From Mustela lutreola (Eukaryota > Chordata > Mammalia > Carnivora > Mustelidae): 64,000 nt of DNA. The notes below the pieces were generated by a model. The model was not told where the DNA came from, ran no database searches, and was given only the letters and a program-made list of their open reading frames with translations. Location: positions 14,345,001 to 14,409,000 of the forward strand of contig NC_081291.1 of assembly GCF_030435805.1 (NCBI RefSeq). The letters are read 5' to 3'. Shown here piece by piece: positions 11,371 to 24,300 of this stretch; positions within the stretch are counted from its first letter, which is position 1; each line of letters starts with the position of its first letter. Both the position numbers and the translations under genes were made by a program.

Positions 11371-11989
11371 ACTTTGTGTGTCTCGAACCTTGTCCCTCAA
11401 CAGGGGAATACACTTTCAAACCAATGACGACCTCACCTGCCCCCACCCCACATGACTCCTGACTCCTGATTCTACACCTGACACAACTGAACCCAGAGAA
11501 GGTAAATGGATCCTCCAAGTTCAAGGAGGCAACAGAGGAAGGAGCTCTGAGGAGGCCTCTGAAGCTGTGTGACCCTGGGCAGGTGGCTCACCCACTCTGT
11601 GCCCGAGCGTAGGAGCTGCCAGGCACACGAGGCTGTTGTTCGGATCATGTTGGGTCTGAGGACTCCTGACCCCATCTCTGCCTGACCTGAGCAGGCCACA
11701 GAAGCTCGGGAGCTTTTCACTTGCTGTTCCCTCCACCTGTTTCCTGCTCTCTTCCCATGGACCATGACTTCTTGACCTTGGGAGTTGGTCTGAACATGCC
11801 CCGCTCGGCAAGGCCTCCCCTTCCACTCTGGAAAGCTCCCATCCGTAGCATCCTGGGCTTCCTGCCTAGGCCCTCAAGGCACCCCTGCCTCTTCTTTCAC
11901 CACCTCTTCAACCTCTACCCTGGGCTGAGCCCCCAGCCCCACCTCCTCCTGATCTTGCAGCTTAATCTGTTCCAGAACCTTCTGTGCTT

Positions 11990-12290
11990 CCCATCTTGCT
12001 CAGGGACTGCACTTGCCCCATTTCCTACCCGCCTCCCAACCTTTGTTCCTGTCACCACTCTGTGTAGGGCCTTGGCACTTGCACAGGCTGTTCCCTTCAT
12101 CTGAAATGCTCTTCTCCTAGATGGCTGCTTCCCTTGCCTTCCTCAAGCCCCTTCCTCAAATGTCAGTCACCCTCTGGCCTGCCCTGACCCCCCCTTTCTG
12201 CCACCCTTGCTTTCTTTTTCTCCACATTGATGCACTGGGCTTGTTTGTTGCTAGCTCACCTTGTGGGAGGTAAGGGCCACTGGGCTGGGG
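11990..12290 (+). mobile_element. L2 fragment
   Basis: GGCACTTGCACAGGCTGTTC, GAAATGCTCTTCTCC and CTCAAATGTCAGTCACC are in L2 order. Confidence 0.7.
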
Positions 12291-13179
12291 CTCTTTGCCT
12301 AATTCATGCTGAGTCTCCAGTCCCTGGAATTGGGTTGCGGCCCCAGGTCCTCCGCCTCGAGGCCAGCCCTCTGCTCCACTGAGGTGGGCGGCTTCTCCCA
12401 TAGGGGTGGTCTGAATGGACATCAAGCCATCTCCTATACCCCTCCCTGGCCAAGTGGCCCTTTGTCCTGAGGGACAGCAGAGGACACCAGGTCATGCACT
12501 GAGCCACTGAAGATGTTGCTGATACCGGGAGAGGCTGGGCCCCGGGGTCCACATGGATGGGTGGGGAGGACACCTGCCATCATGCCCACATGGACGCAGT
12601 GGGTACAGGGCTTCCCGGCAGAGCTGCTCCGGGAGCAGCAGGTGAGGCCCAGCAGAGGAGGAATCCGAGGACATGTGCGCAGGAAGGGATGACGCAGGAT
12701 GGCAAGCCAGAGGCCCTCCCACTGCCACCAAGTGGGGCTGCTGCTCCTGCTTGCCAGCTGCATCCGGGTCTCCAAAAAGGGCTCTTGGTCCCAGGTCAGG
12801 CAAGAGTGGGGCTGTCCTGGCTGGCCCCCGCAGAGCTTGGGCCCCAGGCTAAGTCACACCTCTGCTCAGAAGGGAACTGGAGCAAACTCCGGTGGTAGGA
12901 GTTCTCTGGTCGCTGGTTCCAGGGAACCACCTACGTTTAAGCGGTCCTGCTGCCCCGAGTCACGCACCAGTCAGCTGATGAGGGCTCAGACCCCAGTACA
13001 CAACCATCAGAAGGGTGGAAAGATCGAGGCCCAGTGTCTAGGAACTAGACGGGTGATTTTGGTTTCTTTTCTTGTTGAGGGGGCTGGGGCTCATTTCTCA
13101 AAACCAACCAGGAAGAAGACTGAAAAAACGGGGTTGTCCCGACAGCTGGCTCAGAGGGACAGAACCTTCCGGAAGCCCA

Positions 13180-13720
13180 CTGCACCTGGGAGCCAGGGGC
13201 CAGCGAGGTGGTTCACGTCACCGGCAGGCGAGGAGGGGACTGGACCGCCAGCCCGGGCTGACTGGCTGAAAGGTCAGGGCCGGCTGGCGTTGTCTGGCGA
13301 CACACGCGGGAAGCCGCGATTATGCACACAGGCTCACGCAGGCTCCGGGGACCGGGGACCGGAGCTGAGCCCCAGCGCGGAGTGGTGGCGAGGGAGGGAG
13401 GGAGGGCGGGCGCCGCGGGGGCCCAAGGCCCCGCCTGCGAAAGGCGGGAGGACGCGGGCGATCTCCCAGCACAGCGGAGCCGGGAGGAAAACCCGAACCG
13501 CCCGAAGCAGGAAGGGGCGGGGCCGCCCCAGGGCTGGCCGTTCGCCGCCGCCGGGCTGGACACCTGACCCCGGCTTTTATCAGAGCCTCGTCAGACCAGG
13601 GCCCCTGAGGCTTTTACCGGCCGTTGAGTCCAGGGCCTTGGGGGAGGGGCGCTGAGGACCCGGGTAGCTCCCTCCCCGCCGCCGCCGCCGCCGCCGCCGG
13701 TCCCTTCCTTCTAGCTCCTG
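13180..13720. promoter_or_regulatory. CpG island downstream of LSM4, no gene recognised
   Basis: CpG-dense DNA with GC boxes (GGGGCGGGGCCG near 13515) and a (CCG)n run. It lies about 300 bp past the distal LSM4 poly(A) signal. It may drive an unannotated non-coding transcript (inference). Confidence 0.5.
13677..13700. repeat. (CCG)n repeat
   Basis: About eight CCG units in the CpG island. Confidence 0.9.
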
Positions 13721-14028
13721 CCCCTCCTGTCGCCCCCAGGTCCTCAAACCCATACCGGCCCGCAGCCCGCATTTCTGAGAGGGGATTTCTCCAGGCCTGG
13801 GGCTTCTCAGACGCTCCCAGGTCCCACTCAAACCCCATGCCCGGTCTCCAGCCTGTGCCAGGGGGCTGCTCTGACGCTAGGCAAGCCTTCTGGCTGCAGC
13901 AGGTCCCCTGAGAGGTGCCCAGGGGCAGAGCGCATTCTTGAGGCGGGCTGAGTCTTAAATGTGGGTATCTGTAAGACCGCCCGGCCAGCGCTTGGCAGCT
14001 CCAACAATGGAGTTCTCGGGCAACACCT

Positions 14029-14034
14029 TTTATT
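14029..14034 (-). terminator. candidate distal LSM4 polyadenylation signal
   Basis: AATAAA on the minus strand. It is followed downstream by GGTGTTG, which resembles a GU-rich cleavage element, so it looks better than the proximal signal. Confidence 0.45.
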
Positions 14035-14721
14035 CTGATCATCCCTCAGAACAGGTCTCAACACAGTGACAATTAGAATCCGCTCCCATGGGAACCAGCT
14101 GGCACCCCATCTCACCTCCCCACACCCGGCCATCCTGCAGTGCCCCTCACTTATAATAAAAGAGGAAAAGCAGCCCGTGGACAATGTCCCAGAAACATTT
14201 TGCAAAAGTGCTGGCTCAACATCCCTCGCAAATCATCATGATGTGGACAGGCGGTGACCCAACTCGGAGAGGAGGCGGCAAGAGCCTTCCCAGCGCATTC
14301 CTTGAGGCAGCTGCTTGTCACAGCTTCTCCGTGAACTCTGGGGTGAATGCTGCTTACAAAGCAGGGATGGCGGGCAGGACATTGGTCACAAGGAGGGGCT
14401 GCATGGGTACTGCACTGGCTCCTGCCTGGGCCTTCTCTCCCCTGCCCCCCATCAACTCTCTCTACAAAGGGGCAGGGATTACGGGCAAACCTAGTGGAGG
14501 GCCACTCCCACTGCGCAGACAAAAGCCTCATAGTTCTTAAAAGGACATCAAGGGACACGGAACCAGTGTCCTGTTGAAATACTTCCCTTTGGCGAGACAG
14601 ACAGCAACCCTCGAAAGGAAACTTCCCTTACTGGGCTGTGATTTCCTGAGGATACCACACTTTAGATGTGCCTAGTGACTCAAAAGGAATTAGGAATTTG
14701 CAGTTTGTAGTTGTATGTGTT

Positions 14722-14727
14722 TTTATT
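14722..14727 (-). terminator. candidate proximal LSM4 polyadenylation signal
   Basis: AATAAA on the minus strand about 545 nt after the stop. The sequence downstream is A/C-rich with no clear GU element, so it is the weaker candidate. Confidence 0.3.
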
Positions 14728-15269
14728 TTTGTAACACAAACAGGGAGAGAGGAGGCAAAGGGGCAGGGCGCAGCACTGTCCCCAGCACAGCTTCCGTGGC
14801 ATACGTTCATATGTGTTTGTTTTCAAAAGGCAATCCTGCGGTCCGTGTTTCAGGGAACTCCCAAGGCTGTCAATCTCAGTGCAAAGAGCTTAAAATAAAA
14901 ACCTCCGGTCTGCTCACCACATGAGGATCCAACTCAAAATGCAAAACAAGCCTGCTTGGAAACTGCCCGCCCTTAAAACAAGAGCGAGAGCTTTAAAGAC
15001 ACATTAAACATGGAGTCTTCCAGGAATCAAGTCAGCTGCGGCTTCAGAAAAACCAAACACACCAAACATATCCAACTGCAGAACTGCTGGCTTAAAAAAA
15101 AAGGTGGGGGATACTCTACGTAAAAAGGATCACAGAATGACAGGCGGAGAGGGGGGCTCTTCCCCAACACCTGCTTCTTTTTGTTCTGAACACACTTGTG
15201 AACCAGAGAGTAGAAACACAGCCTTGGCGAGCAGTGTGGCAGCTCAGTCTCTGGGGAACGGAGGGCGGC

Positions 15270-15361
15270 TCACTGTTTGCCCGCCTGTCTGCCCGGCTTC
15301 TTTTCCGGCTGACCTCTGCCTGTGCCTGGTATCCCACCGCGGCCCCGGCCGCCAAACACAC
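15270..15361 (-). CDS. LSM4: LSM4 coding exon 5 (RG-rich C-terminus and stop)
   Basis: 92 nt complete the split Gly codon and encode [17 protein letters not shown], then [12 protein letters not shown] and TGA at 15272-15270. The acceptor is TCTCACAG. In the LSM4 family this tail carries symmetric dimethylarginine sites and supports P-body association. The open frame stops exactly at the family's usual C-terminus. Confidence 0.96.
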
Positions 15362-18300
15362 CTGTGAGACAGAGGAGGGGGCTGCAGCAGAGCTGGGTTT
15401 GGAAGCCCAGCTGAAAACGTGGGGGTGGTGCTCCAGAAAGTTCTCAGTGTCAACAAGGGACAAGACCAGCTCTGAAGGGCTATGAGGGACGCCAGGGAGG
15501 ACAGAGGTCAGCTCTACGTCACACTAGGGCTTGGGGCAGGCTTCCTGGGACAGGGAGTGGGGCCAGGGTAGGGGGCAGTCATCAAAAGGACAAAGCTAGA
15601 TGGTTTCCCAGAAGAGGAAAGCACGAGGCAGAATAGGGGCAGGACTGAGCCCAGGGGGCCAGCCACAGGCCCCCAGCTCTAAGGTTTCCCTCTTTCTCCA
15701 GCACTGTCCACATCCACAGAGAAACAACTGGGAGATTGTGTGTGTCCAGCCAAGGAGTGGAGACAGGGGAGCTCCCTGCCTTCTAACCTCGGCCAGCCAG
15801 TGAAGGAGCTGTGCTTCTAAGATACGTGGAGCCCAAGGTAGGAGCTGTGTGGGAGGCTGAGTAATCAGAGACAGAACACACCCCAGCCCAGGAGGTCCTA
15901 GGAGGACCAGGGTGGCATGGGGACACAGAAGGGCACACATAGTCACCCTTCCACCACAAACATCATGTGGGTCCCACGAGAAGGGAGGCCCATCCCTGCC
16001 TGCCCTCGCCATCCCCGGGGGCAAGCCCAGCTTTGCCAAGGGCAGCTCTGCCACACAGGGTAAGATTTCCACCTGCTGCCGAGGGCCCCATGGCCTCTCT
16101 TCAGAGTGGCCCAAGCCATCACTCTTCCCTCCCTCCCTCCCTCCCTGCTCCTCTGGGCAGCTCACCCAACAGTGGTGGCCCCCAGCATGAAGAGCCTGGC
16201 CCTTAGATATGGAAAGGGCCCTGCTCACCCCTAGTTCTTGGCAACCTCCCCACCTGCAGTGCCCTCCTGACCCCTCCCTCTGTCTCACTCCTGGCTGTCA
16301 CGTGAGCCTCAGCTCAGGGCCGGCTCTTATATCCTTCCTGGCCCTGCCTGTGAGCCCCCATGGGGGAGCCTGGGCCTGGCACACCGAAGGCTCCTCCAGA
16401 TGGAAGAGACAAAGCCGGGGCCCTCCAAGAGGAGGGGGGTGAGGGGGGAGGGAGGGTCTGCAGATGGCCTCTAGGCTCAATCCCCAGCTGACTGCACAAT
16501 AAACTCAACTTTATGCCAGATTTATAGTCTCAGTGGCGCGGGGCGGGGGCGGGTAGGGTGAGGGGAGTTTATCAAAAAGGCATGAACTAGGCCTTGTGAA
16601 AAGGAGTGATAGCAGGGAAGGGGCTCGTGCCAGGCCCTGAGCCAGGATCCCCGCCAGCAGCCTTGGTGAGGCGGGGACCACCGGACTCTCCCTGCAGAGG
16701 GGCAACGAGCCGGGGAGGTGGCACGCCATTCTCCGAGCACCTGCCAGGAGACACAGGCGGCCATCGGGTGAGGGCTCAAGCCCCAAGTCTGCACGGGCCC
16801 AGTGTCTGTCTGCTGGGCCAGAGCCAGGCCTCAGGAGCATGGAGGGCTGCTGCTGGGCACCAGGGCCCGGGGAGTGGGGGAGTCAGCACTGCCCGCTGGG
16901 ACTACACGAGGCTTCCAGGGCTGGGGCTGCGGGGCCCGGGGCAGGCAGCGAGCAGCAGCACGGCCGCTCCGCACCAGAGGAGGCCTGTGAGTCATAACCC
17001 CCAGCTCTGTGGAGGGGGCTCAGAGCCAGGCCTGTGGCACCATGACGGCACCACCCAGGAATGTCAACACTGGGACGGGATGGCTGCCACGTGCTGCAGT
17101 CACCCTTCAGCGGCAAGGCCCGGGCAGACTCTTCGGCCTAGCCTGCTGGGCAAGGGGTGGGGTAGGGGGGAGGGAGAGGAGGGGAGAGAAGGACCTACCT
17201 CGCCCAGCGCCCCCCATGCCTCGGCCCTTCTGCTGCTTCTGCTGCTGCAGGCCACCGCGGCCGCGGCCCTTGGCCACCACCTCCTCCTTGACCATGTCAA
17301 TGATCTCGTCGGGGATGCGCAGGTACTTGATGGTGCTGCCGCGGATATAGCACTCTGGCATCCGCCAAAACTTGTCCCCGTCCTGTGTGAGAGGGGGGAG
17401 TCTCGGATCGGGGGTGGGGGGAGGTCCCTGCAGGGTGGGTGCCAAGAACCAGGGCGCATCTGTCCCCTCGTGCCCCCGTTCCCACCTGGGTCATCGTCCT
17501 AGCCTGCCTGTGCCTGGCATCCCCCCTGCACAGTTCTCAGTCCCGGACTTGACGTGGGCGTAGGGGAGCTGTCTTTCAGGGGACTCTCTCCAGACTCGTG
17601 GTCCCCTGTTACCCAGGAAGGGGCAAAGAATCCCATCAGCTAGCTTCCTCATCCTCAGCCTGTCCTCCAGTGTGGGATGAGGTTTGTTACCTACAGCCCA
17701 AAGCCGAGAAAAGGCTGGGGACCTTCGCACCAGCCACTGCGACAGCCCAGCCACAGCCCAGCTCCTCCACCCTCCTGCCCCCAGCCTTTGGAACCTACCT
17801 TCTGGAACCCTCTCTATGTGTCCTGACTCATTCATTCATCCACTTATCTCCTGATGGACTCTGAGGTGGGTGTGGGACACAGGTAAGTGGGATAGAGACT
17901 ATGTGTGACCAGTGAAGAGGGCGGGAGGTGGGTGGGGAGGTGAGCCCATGGCTGGCCAGGGGCAGTGACCAATGATGCCAGTTTTCAGGGGAGCTAATTA
18001 AGGCCAGAGAGATTAGGAGGCTTGCAAAGTCACAGATTCTGGAGCAATGCCAACCCTGAAGGTCCAAGGACGTCAATCACCTCCCCCCCAAGCCCCCACC
18101 ACCATGTACCCTGTGACCAGCACAAGGCCTTCCTCCACAGCCCCTCCTGTTGCCCTTGGGCAGGAGCCCAGGGCTTCTTCGTTCTCCAGCCCCACCCCTG
18201 GTGCCCTGAGCCAGAAGTCTTGGCAGCCCTCTCTGCTCCCCACATCCCTAGAAATCAGACCAAGACATTTCCCTGCTTAGGACCCAATCAGGGCCCCCTT

Positions 18301-21300
18301 GGCCCAAGGACAAAGTCCAAACTCCTCAGTGTGGCTCCCAAGGGCCCAAGATCCAGCCCCACCCTGGCTGCTCTCACTCAGCTCTCCCTGACGTGCTTTC
18401 CAGATGGAAATTTCTGGAACGCATATAATGGGCGTCTTGCCCCCAGCACTTTGCACATGCTGTTCCCACTTTTCTGTGTGTGGCTAACTCTGACCCCCAA
18501 TAGGTCTTGTTCCTAGCCACCCTGAAAGGCCCAAAGTCCTCAAGCATGACAGTCGTTGGCAGTGCCTGGCTCAGGCTGGTCTGGCACAGCAGAGACACTC
18601 AATAGGACAAAGGGAAAGTTCAAAGGCCAACTCTTCCCAGGAATGTGCATAAGCCCCCAACCTACACTGGAACCCCATGAAGTCTCGAGCACTCCTTTCC
18701 CAGGAAGGGCAGGCAAAGGCCCAAGTCCTCAGGGATGCAAACTTACAGCCTGACAGATACATAATGATTCCAGGGAAGCTCAGGGCTTGGCGCTCCCTTA
18801 GCCGAGGACGAGCTGGGCCCAGCATACTCCCTGCAGGAACCAGAGCTTACTCTGTGTTCCATGGCAAGAGCCAAGCAACTTGAGCTAACCATTCTCCAAC
18901 CAACCCTGGCTCTCCAGGGCTTTCTCAATCCTGCGTGTCTGCATCCTGCCCACGCTGCTGCCCTGGGGACAGGCTGCTACCCCGTTTACGGGGAGGATTC
19001 CGGACAGCCCAAGTGACACTGAACCTCACACCAGCCTCTCCTTGCAACCAGCAGGTCAGAGGGTGGACTACGCAGGATGAGCCACATGTCCAGTCTCCAC
19101 TGGCTATGGAGGTCGGCCGACCTTGCTCTGCAAACCCGTGGTTGCTTCCAGGTCCCAGAGAGGGACAAAGACCTACTGGCCCCTCGCTCAGTTACGTACT
19201 GCAGCAATGGCTGCTATAGTCACACTGGAGCTGCCCAGAGCCCTGCCGCCACAAGTGCAGTAGCCAAACCAGGAGGAAGGTTCTAGTGGAAGACCTCGCA
19301 TAATATACATCACAAGATGCAGGGCACAGAGCCTCACAGGTGAGGGGAGACGGTCACACTTACCAGTCTGCCTGCTGGATGTGGGCCATCCAGGAGGACA
19401 GACCAGGGGCAAGATGGGCTTCCTAGGGCTCTGCTATACTCTGGTATGGCAAGCCTCAGGGACACCTGCCCAGGAGCTCAAGACAGCCTCATCTTGGATG
19501 GGCCCGCGAGCACTTTCTTCCCTTGTAATCTAGGGGGCTGTCGCCAAGGCGGTTGGAAACTGGAATCAAGGCAGGAGGCAAGCCCCAGCCCACCCCAGCA
19601 CAGGTTCACAGGGGGGCGCCCTGCCTTTGCCACGGTCTTCCTCATTGCTCTGAGAGTTTGCAGGAACCAGAGCTTACTCTGTGTTCCATGGCAAGAGCCA
19701 AGCAACTTGAGCTTGAGAACTGTTCCCCAGCTCTGGCCCACCAGGTGGTGTTCCTGGCCCTATACTTCCTGATTTCAGGCCTCCAGAGGGAAACAAGTCT
19801 CCTGGTCCACAGGGCCACAGGGCTGCCCTCGCCCCCTGGTGGCCTGGATATCCCACGGCCACACCACCCTGGCCTGGTTGGCTGGTGATGTCTACAGCCA
19901 GGACCAAAGGCAGCAGGGGCTGACAAGGAAGGTCAGGCCTGTCTTGGAGGCCACCCCTACCCGTACACTAGGGATTTGTAGCCAGAAGTGCCCCCCAGGC
20001 CTAAGTCCTTCTTGTTTAGGACTGGCAGCAGCAGTGGGGCATGGGGCAGCATCCCCATAGGTACAAAGTCCAGGGCACTAGAGGGACTTGGAACCCTGTC
20101 CTTCTGCTGGCTGCACCCCCCACCCAGTCCCTCAAGCCCTGCCCCTCCTAAGCCCCACCCATTCCATCAAGCCTCACCATGGCAGGAAGACCTGGCTGTG
20201 CTATGCCCCTCCCTACTCCTCCCACAAGGGCAGGGAAGGGCCTTCACTCCACGGAGGATGCTGAGGGTCTGGGTTGCACTTGGCGGCCACACCACCCACA
20301 GTCCCTATGTCAGCCTGGCCCTGCCTGACCTAGTGGGTCAGAGGGCCCTCAGGCGGTGGGCACAGGGCACTTACCCTGGATGTGCAGATCACCTCTCGAA
20401 GGTTAATGTTCATCCAGTTATCACAGCTCACCAGATGCCCATTGTATGTCTCCCCATTTTTTAGTTCCACCAACTGCAAGAGAAATGAACCCCAAGTCAG
20501 CCATGGGTCCCAAGGAAGGGCAGCCCTACCCCTAAGTCCTGGGTGACTACCACCTGGGGCTCATCCAGACACGGGACCTCGGGGGACTGTCGCCACAGCA
20601 CATGGTGCCTAGTACTGTCCCCTCCCCCTCTACTGCCCCTAGTGGGCCATCTTATGGGCGACATGATTGGCATCCTCTGTACATTTTGCTGGGCACTGTG
20701 GTCTTCTATGATGAAACCAGATTTTTTTGTGCAAACAAAAAAGCAAAAAAACCCACAAAAAAATCCTCTATAAAACTTTAAAGGAAAGAGCGAGTTTAGA
20801 GGAACAGTGGCCACTAACTCAGAACAGCCAGGGCGACACGTCTTAGTTGGTCCAGACAGCGGCCTGGGGGCAGGTGTTCTCTGACAGCATGTGTACAAGC
20901 CTTGGTGGTCCGGAAACACCTTTTCAGTCCAAGAAATACTCATCTATTCTAATGTGTTCTGGGAAAATACAAAGGTAGCTCATCATCTGAAGCTCCGCTG
21001 AGACTTGAGAAAGAATCGACTCAAGGTATCTCCCCAAGAGAAATAAAGGCAAACATCTGTGCAAAAATGTGTGCACAAAGGGCGCATGGGGGGCTCAGTT
21101 GGTTAAGCATCTGCCTTGGGCTCAGGTCATGATCCCGGAGTCCAGGGATTGAGCCCCACGTTGGGCTCCTGGCTTAGCAGGGAGTCTGCTTCTCCCTCTG
21201 CCCCTTCTCCCACTTGTGTGCTCTTTTTCGCTCTGAAATAAACGAAAAATAAAATTAAAAAAAAATGTGTGCACAAATGTTCATGGCAACCAAAATATTC

Positions 21301-24300
21301 AAAGACAGGAAGTAAAAACCACCCAAATGTCCATCACCAGCAGACAAGTGAAGACACAAAATGTAGTATGTCCACACAGTATGTTACCACATGGCCAAGG
21401 CCATCAGGTAGGAAGCCCTGACACATGGTACAATGTAGCTGAATCTCGAAAAACATGCAGAGTTGAAGAAGCCACATAAAAAAGGCCACACACTATATGA
21501 TCCCATTTACAGGCAATGTTTAGAACAAGCAAATCCATGGACAGAAAGCAGATTAGTGGTTGCCAGGGACTGGGGAAAGGGGATGGGGACTGCTACTAGG
21601 GATGGGGTTTCCTTCTGGGGTGATGGAATGTTCTGGAACTACACAGAGGTGGTGGTTTATGATGCTGTGAATGTACTAAATACCCCTGAGCTCTATATGT
21701 TAAAAGGCTGAACTGTAAAGGTGCCTGGTGGGCTCGGTGGGAAGAGCATGTGTATCTTGATCTTGGGATCATGAATTCAAGCCCCATGTTGCGTGCAGAG
21801 ATGCCTTAAATAAAAGAATAAATAAGAACTTCAGAAGAAAAAAACTGTTATCGTTAATGGCAAAAGTCATTTAGGGAATAACGTGTGTTACGTGATCCCA
21901 TTTGGGTTTTTAAAAAGTCACATTTGTATCTTTATTTTTTTAAATTTTATTTATTTTTTAAAGATTTTATTTATTTATTCGACAAAGAGAGAAACAGCAA
22001 GAGAGGAAACACAAGCAGGGGTAGAGGCAGAGGGAGAAGCAGGCTCCCTGCTGGAGCCTGACGTGGGGTTCGATCCCAGGACCCTGGGACCATGACCTGA
22101 GCCGAAGGCTGAGGCTTAACAACAGAGGCAGCCAAGCACCCTCTCAGATTCCTATTTCTACACGTATGTTAAGCCTGGATGTGCAAGGCACCTGGCTGGC
22201 TCAACTGGTGATGCGTGCAACTCTTGATCTTGGCTCTGTGAGTTCAAGCCCCATGTTGGGCACGGAGCTTACTTTAAAAAGAAAAAAAAAAAAACCATAT
22301 ATCAAAGATGTGGTTAATTTGCTGGCAAGAGTAATGACGAGCTTCTAGTTTCTACGTACCTCCAATGTTTGACATTTTTAATAAGTACGTATTACTTTTA
22401 TAAGCAGAACTAAAAACAGGTCCTGACACGCGTAGGAGGGAGAAGAGGACAAGCGGCTGTTTTGTGGGCAGGCGGGACGCAGGTATGGCTGGAGGCCCTT
22501 CACCCTTGGCCCAGTGTCCCAGTCCCTGCGCTGAGGCTGGTCCCCACTGAAACTCGCTGCCCTTGACAGGCATGTACTCACCATGGGATGATTCTGAGCC
22601 GTCTTCAGCAGCGACAAGGGAAGCTGTAAGGGAAACAGAGGCCCGTAACTTGTCTGATCAGCACTGAGGGACGCCAGCCACCCGGGTGGGGCTGGGACTC
22701 CAATCTCGCCAATCTGCCACCTTATCGCTGTGCGGGGATACAGGGGCACATGGCCCTAACCCCCTGACAGAAAACGCATGCTCCTAACTCGGCCCAGCCC
22801 CAAGACACACACCTGCCTCCCAGTTTAGGACGTAAAGCCTGGAACACTCCCCCGTGCCCAATCTCAGAGGCAGCAGTCATCTGGTCTTGGTGCTGCCCAT
22901 TCTGGGCGTTTCCTTATAACTCGTGTTACCTACCTATATCCACACTCTTGACAGGAGAGGGCCTAGCCTTCCATGCTGGTCATTAGTGCCACAGCACACG
23001 GGTCCTTCTCCTGCCTTCCTTTTTTGTTCGACTGATATCCCTGAGATGCAACCACATTAAACATGTAGCTTTTTTGGAACGCCTGGGTGGCTGAGTAGGA
23101 TAAGCATCGGACTCCAGCTCAGGTGGTGATCTTGGGGTACTGGGATTGAGCCCCGAGTCAGGCTCTGTGCTCAATGGGCAGTCTGCATATCCCTTGCCCC
23201 CCCCCGCCCCAATGCACAGGCCCTCTCTCTCTCATATAAATAAATCTTTTTTTTTTTTTTTAAGATGCAGCTTTCATTTTCATCCTCATATACGGTTACT
23301 GTCACACCTACTTTACAGATGGGGATACCGAGGCTGAAGAGACTGAGGAACTCGCTCGGCACTACAGAGCCAGTAAAGAGAACCCCACTGGCTGGAAGTC
23401 CGCTCATTCCAAGCCCACGCCCCAAAGAGCAGCCCCGACTGGACCAAGAGTGATTCTGCCAGGCAGTGGAGTATCAACCTTGATCCATGGTGGCTACATC
23501 TGAGCTGGTTTTTCAGAGAGAATTCTTCAGAAAAGGAGAAAAAACATCCCAGGGGGGGAAAAATCTGTCATTATTACAAATGTGATGGCATATAAAATAT
23601 GCAATTTTTAAAAATTCACCCACATAAAGTCAGCTTTCAAGATACTAAAAAATATTCTTTTCATTTTGGGAACACAAATCACAGTCCATACAACACTGGG
23701 GCCTGCGTCTCGGCCTCCAGGAAGATGACTCGGGTGGCAGTGCTTAGGTCCAGGATCCAACGACAGCCCATCCAGCAAGGTCAAATGAAGGTTCTGGTCT
23801 GAGGGTCCCACAGATGAGACACTCACTGCCTCGGAGAGGACGGAGCTTTACCACACCTTGCCCCAGCTTTGGAATTCTCAGTCAGCCATCCCCCCAGAAG
23901 CTCGCCACAGGGCAGTCTCAGCCTGCCCTCACACTCTCAACGCAGGGTGGCTGCTTCTCTACATGGGGGGAACTGAAGGCCAGAAATGGCCCTCAACCCC
24001 CACAGGACAGCTGCCAAGGAAAGGCTCGAGGGGGATTCCCACATCCCACCGCCTTTCCTGAGAAGAGCTGCCTAGGGGAGGTCCAGTGGCTGCAGGAAGC
24101 CAGGGCCATGCCCACTTCCTGCACTGGCTTCCTGGTAAAAAGGAAGAAGGGAAACATGGAGAAGGGTGGCTGCTCAAAGGACCACCAGCAAGCAGGCTGG
24201 GGCCCCCAGCCTAACCAACCTGAGGCTCTAGCCCTCTCATCTGGAGTTCATCTGTGCGATGGTACCTGGGTGCCTGCGAGCAGAGAGCCATGGAAAACCA

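Larger units (their letters stand above)
9999..13180. other. intergenic DNA, SINE-free
   Basis: No exon is recognised. It contains a MIR piece, an L2 piece and a cluster of MEF2/AP-1-like motifs, listed separately. Confidence 0.5.
14000..15269 (-). other. LSM4: LSM4 3' UTR, extent inferred
   Basis: This is the stretch after the LSM4 stop that has no other assigned content and is free of SINEs. Two AATAAA signals are available on the minus strand, at 14727-14722 and 14034-14029. If the distal one is used, the UTR is about 1.25 kb. Only transcript data would settle the end. Confidence 0.5.

Noticed and set aside
12699-13655. 318-codon open frame on the plus strand
   Set aside because: Same GC-driven effect running into a CpG island. 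No recognisable domain and no codon pattern typical of genes.
1-14000. JUND coding sequence expected next to LSM4
   Set aside because: No bZIP or JunD-like frame is present on either strand; JUND must lie left of the window.
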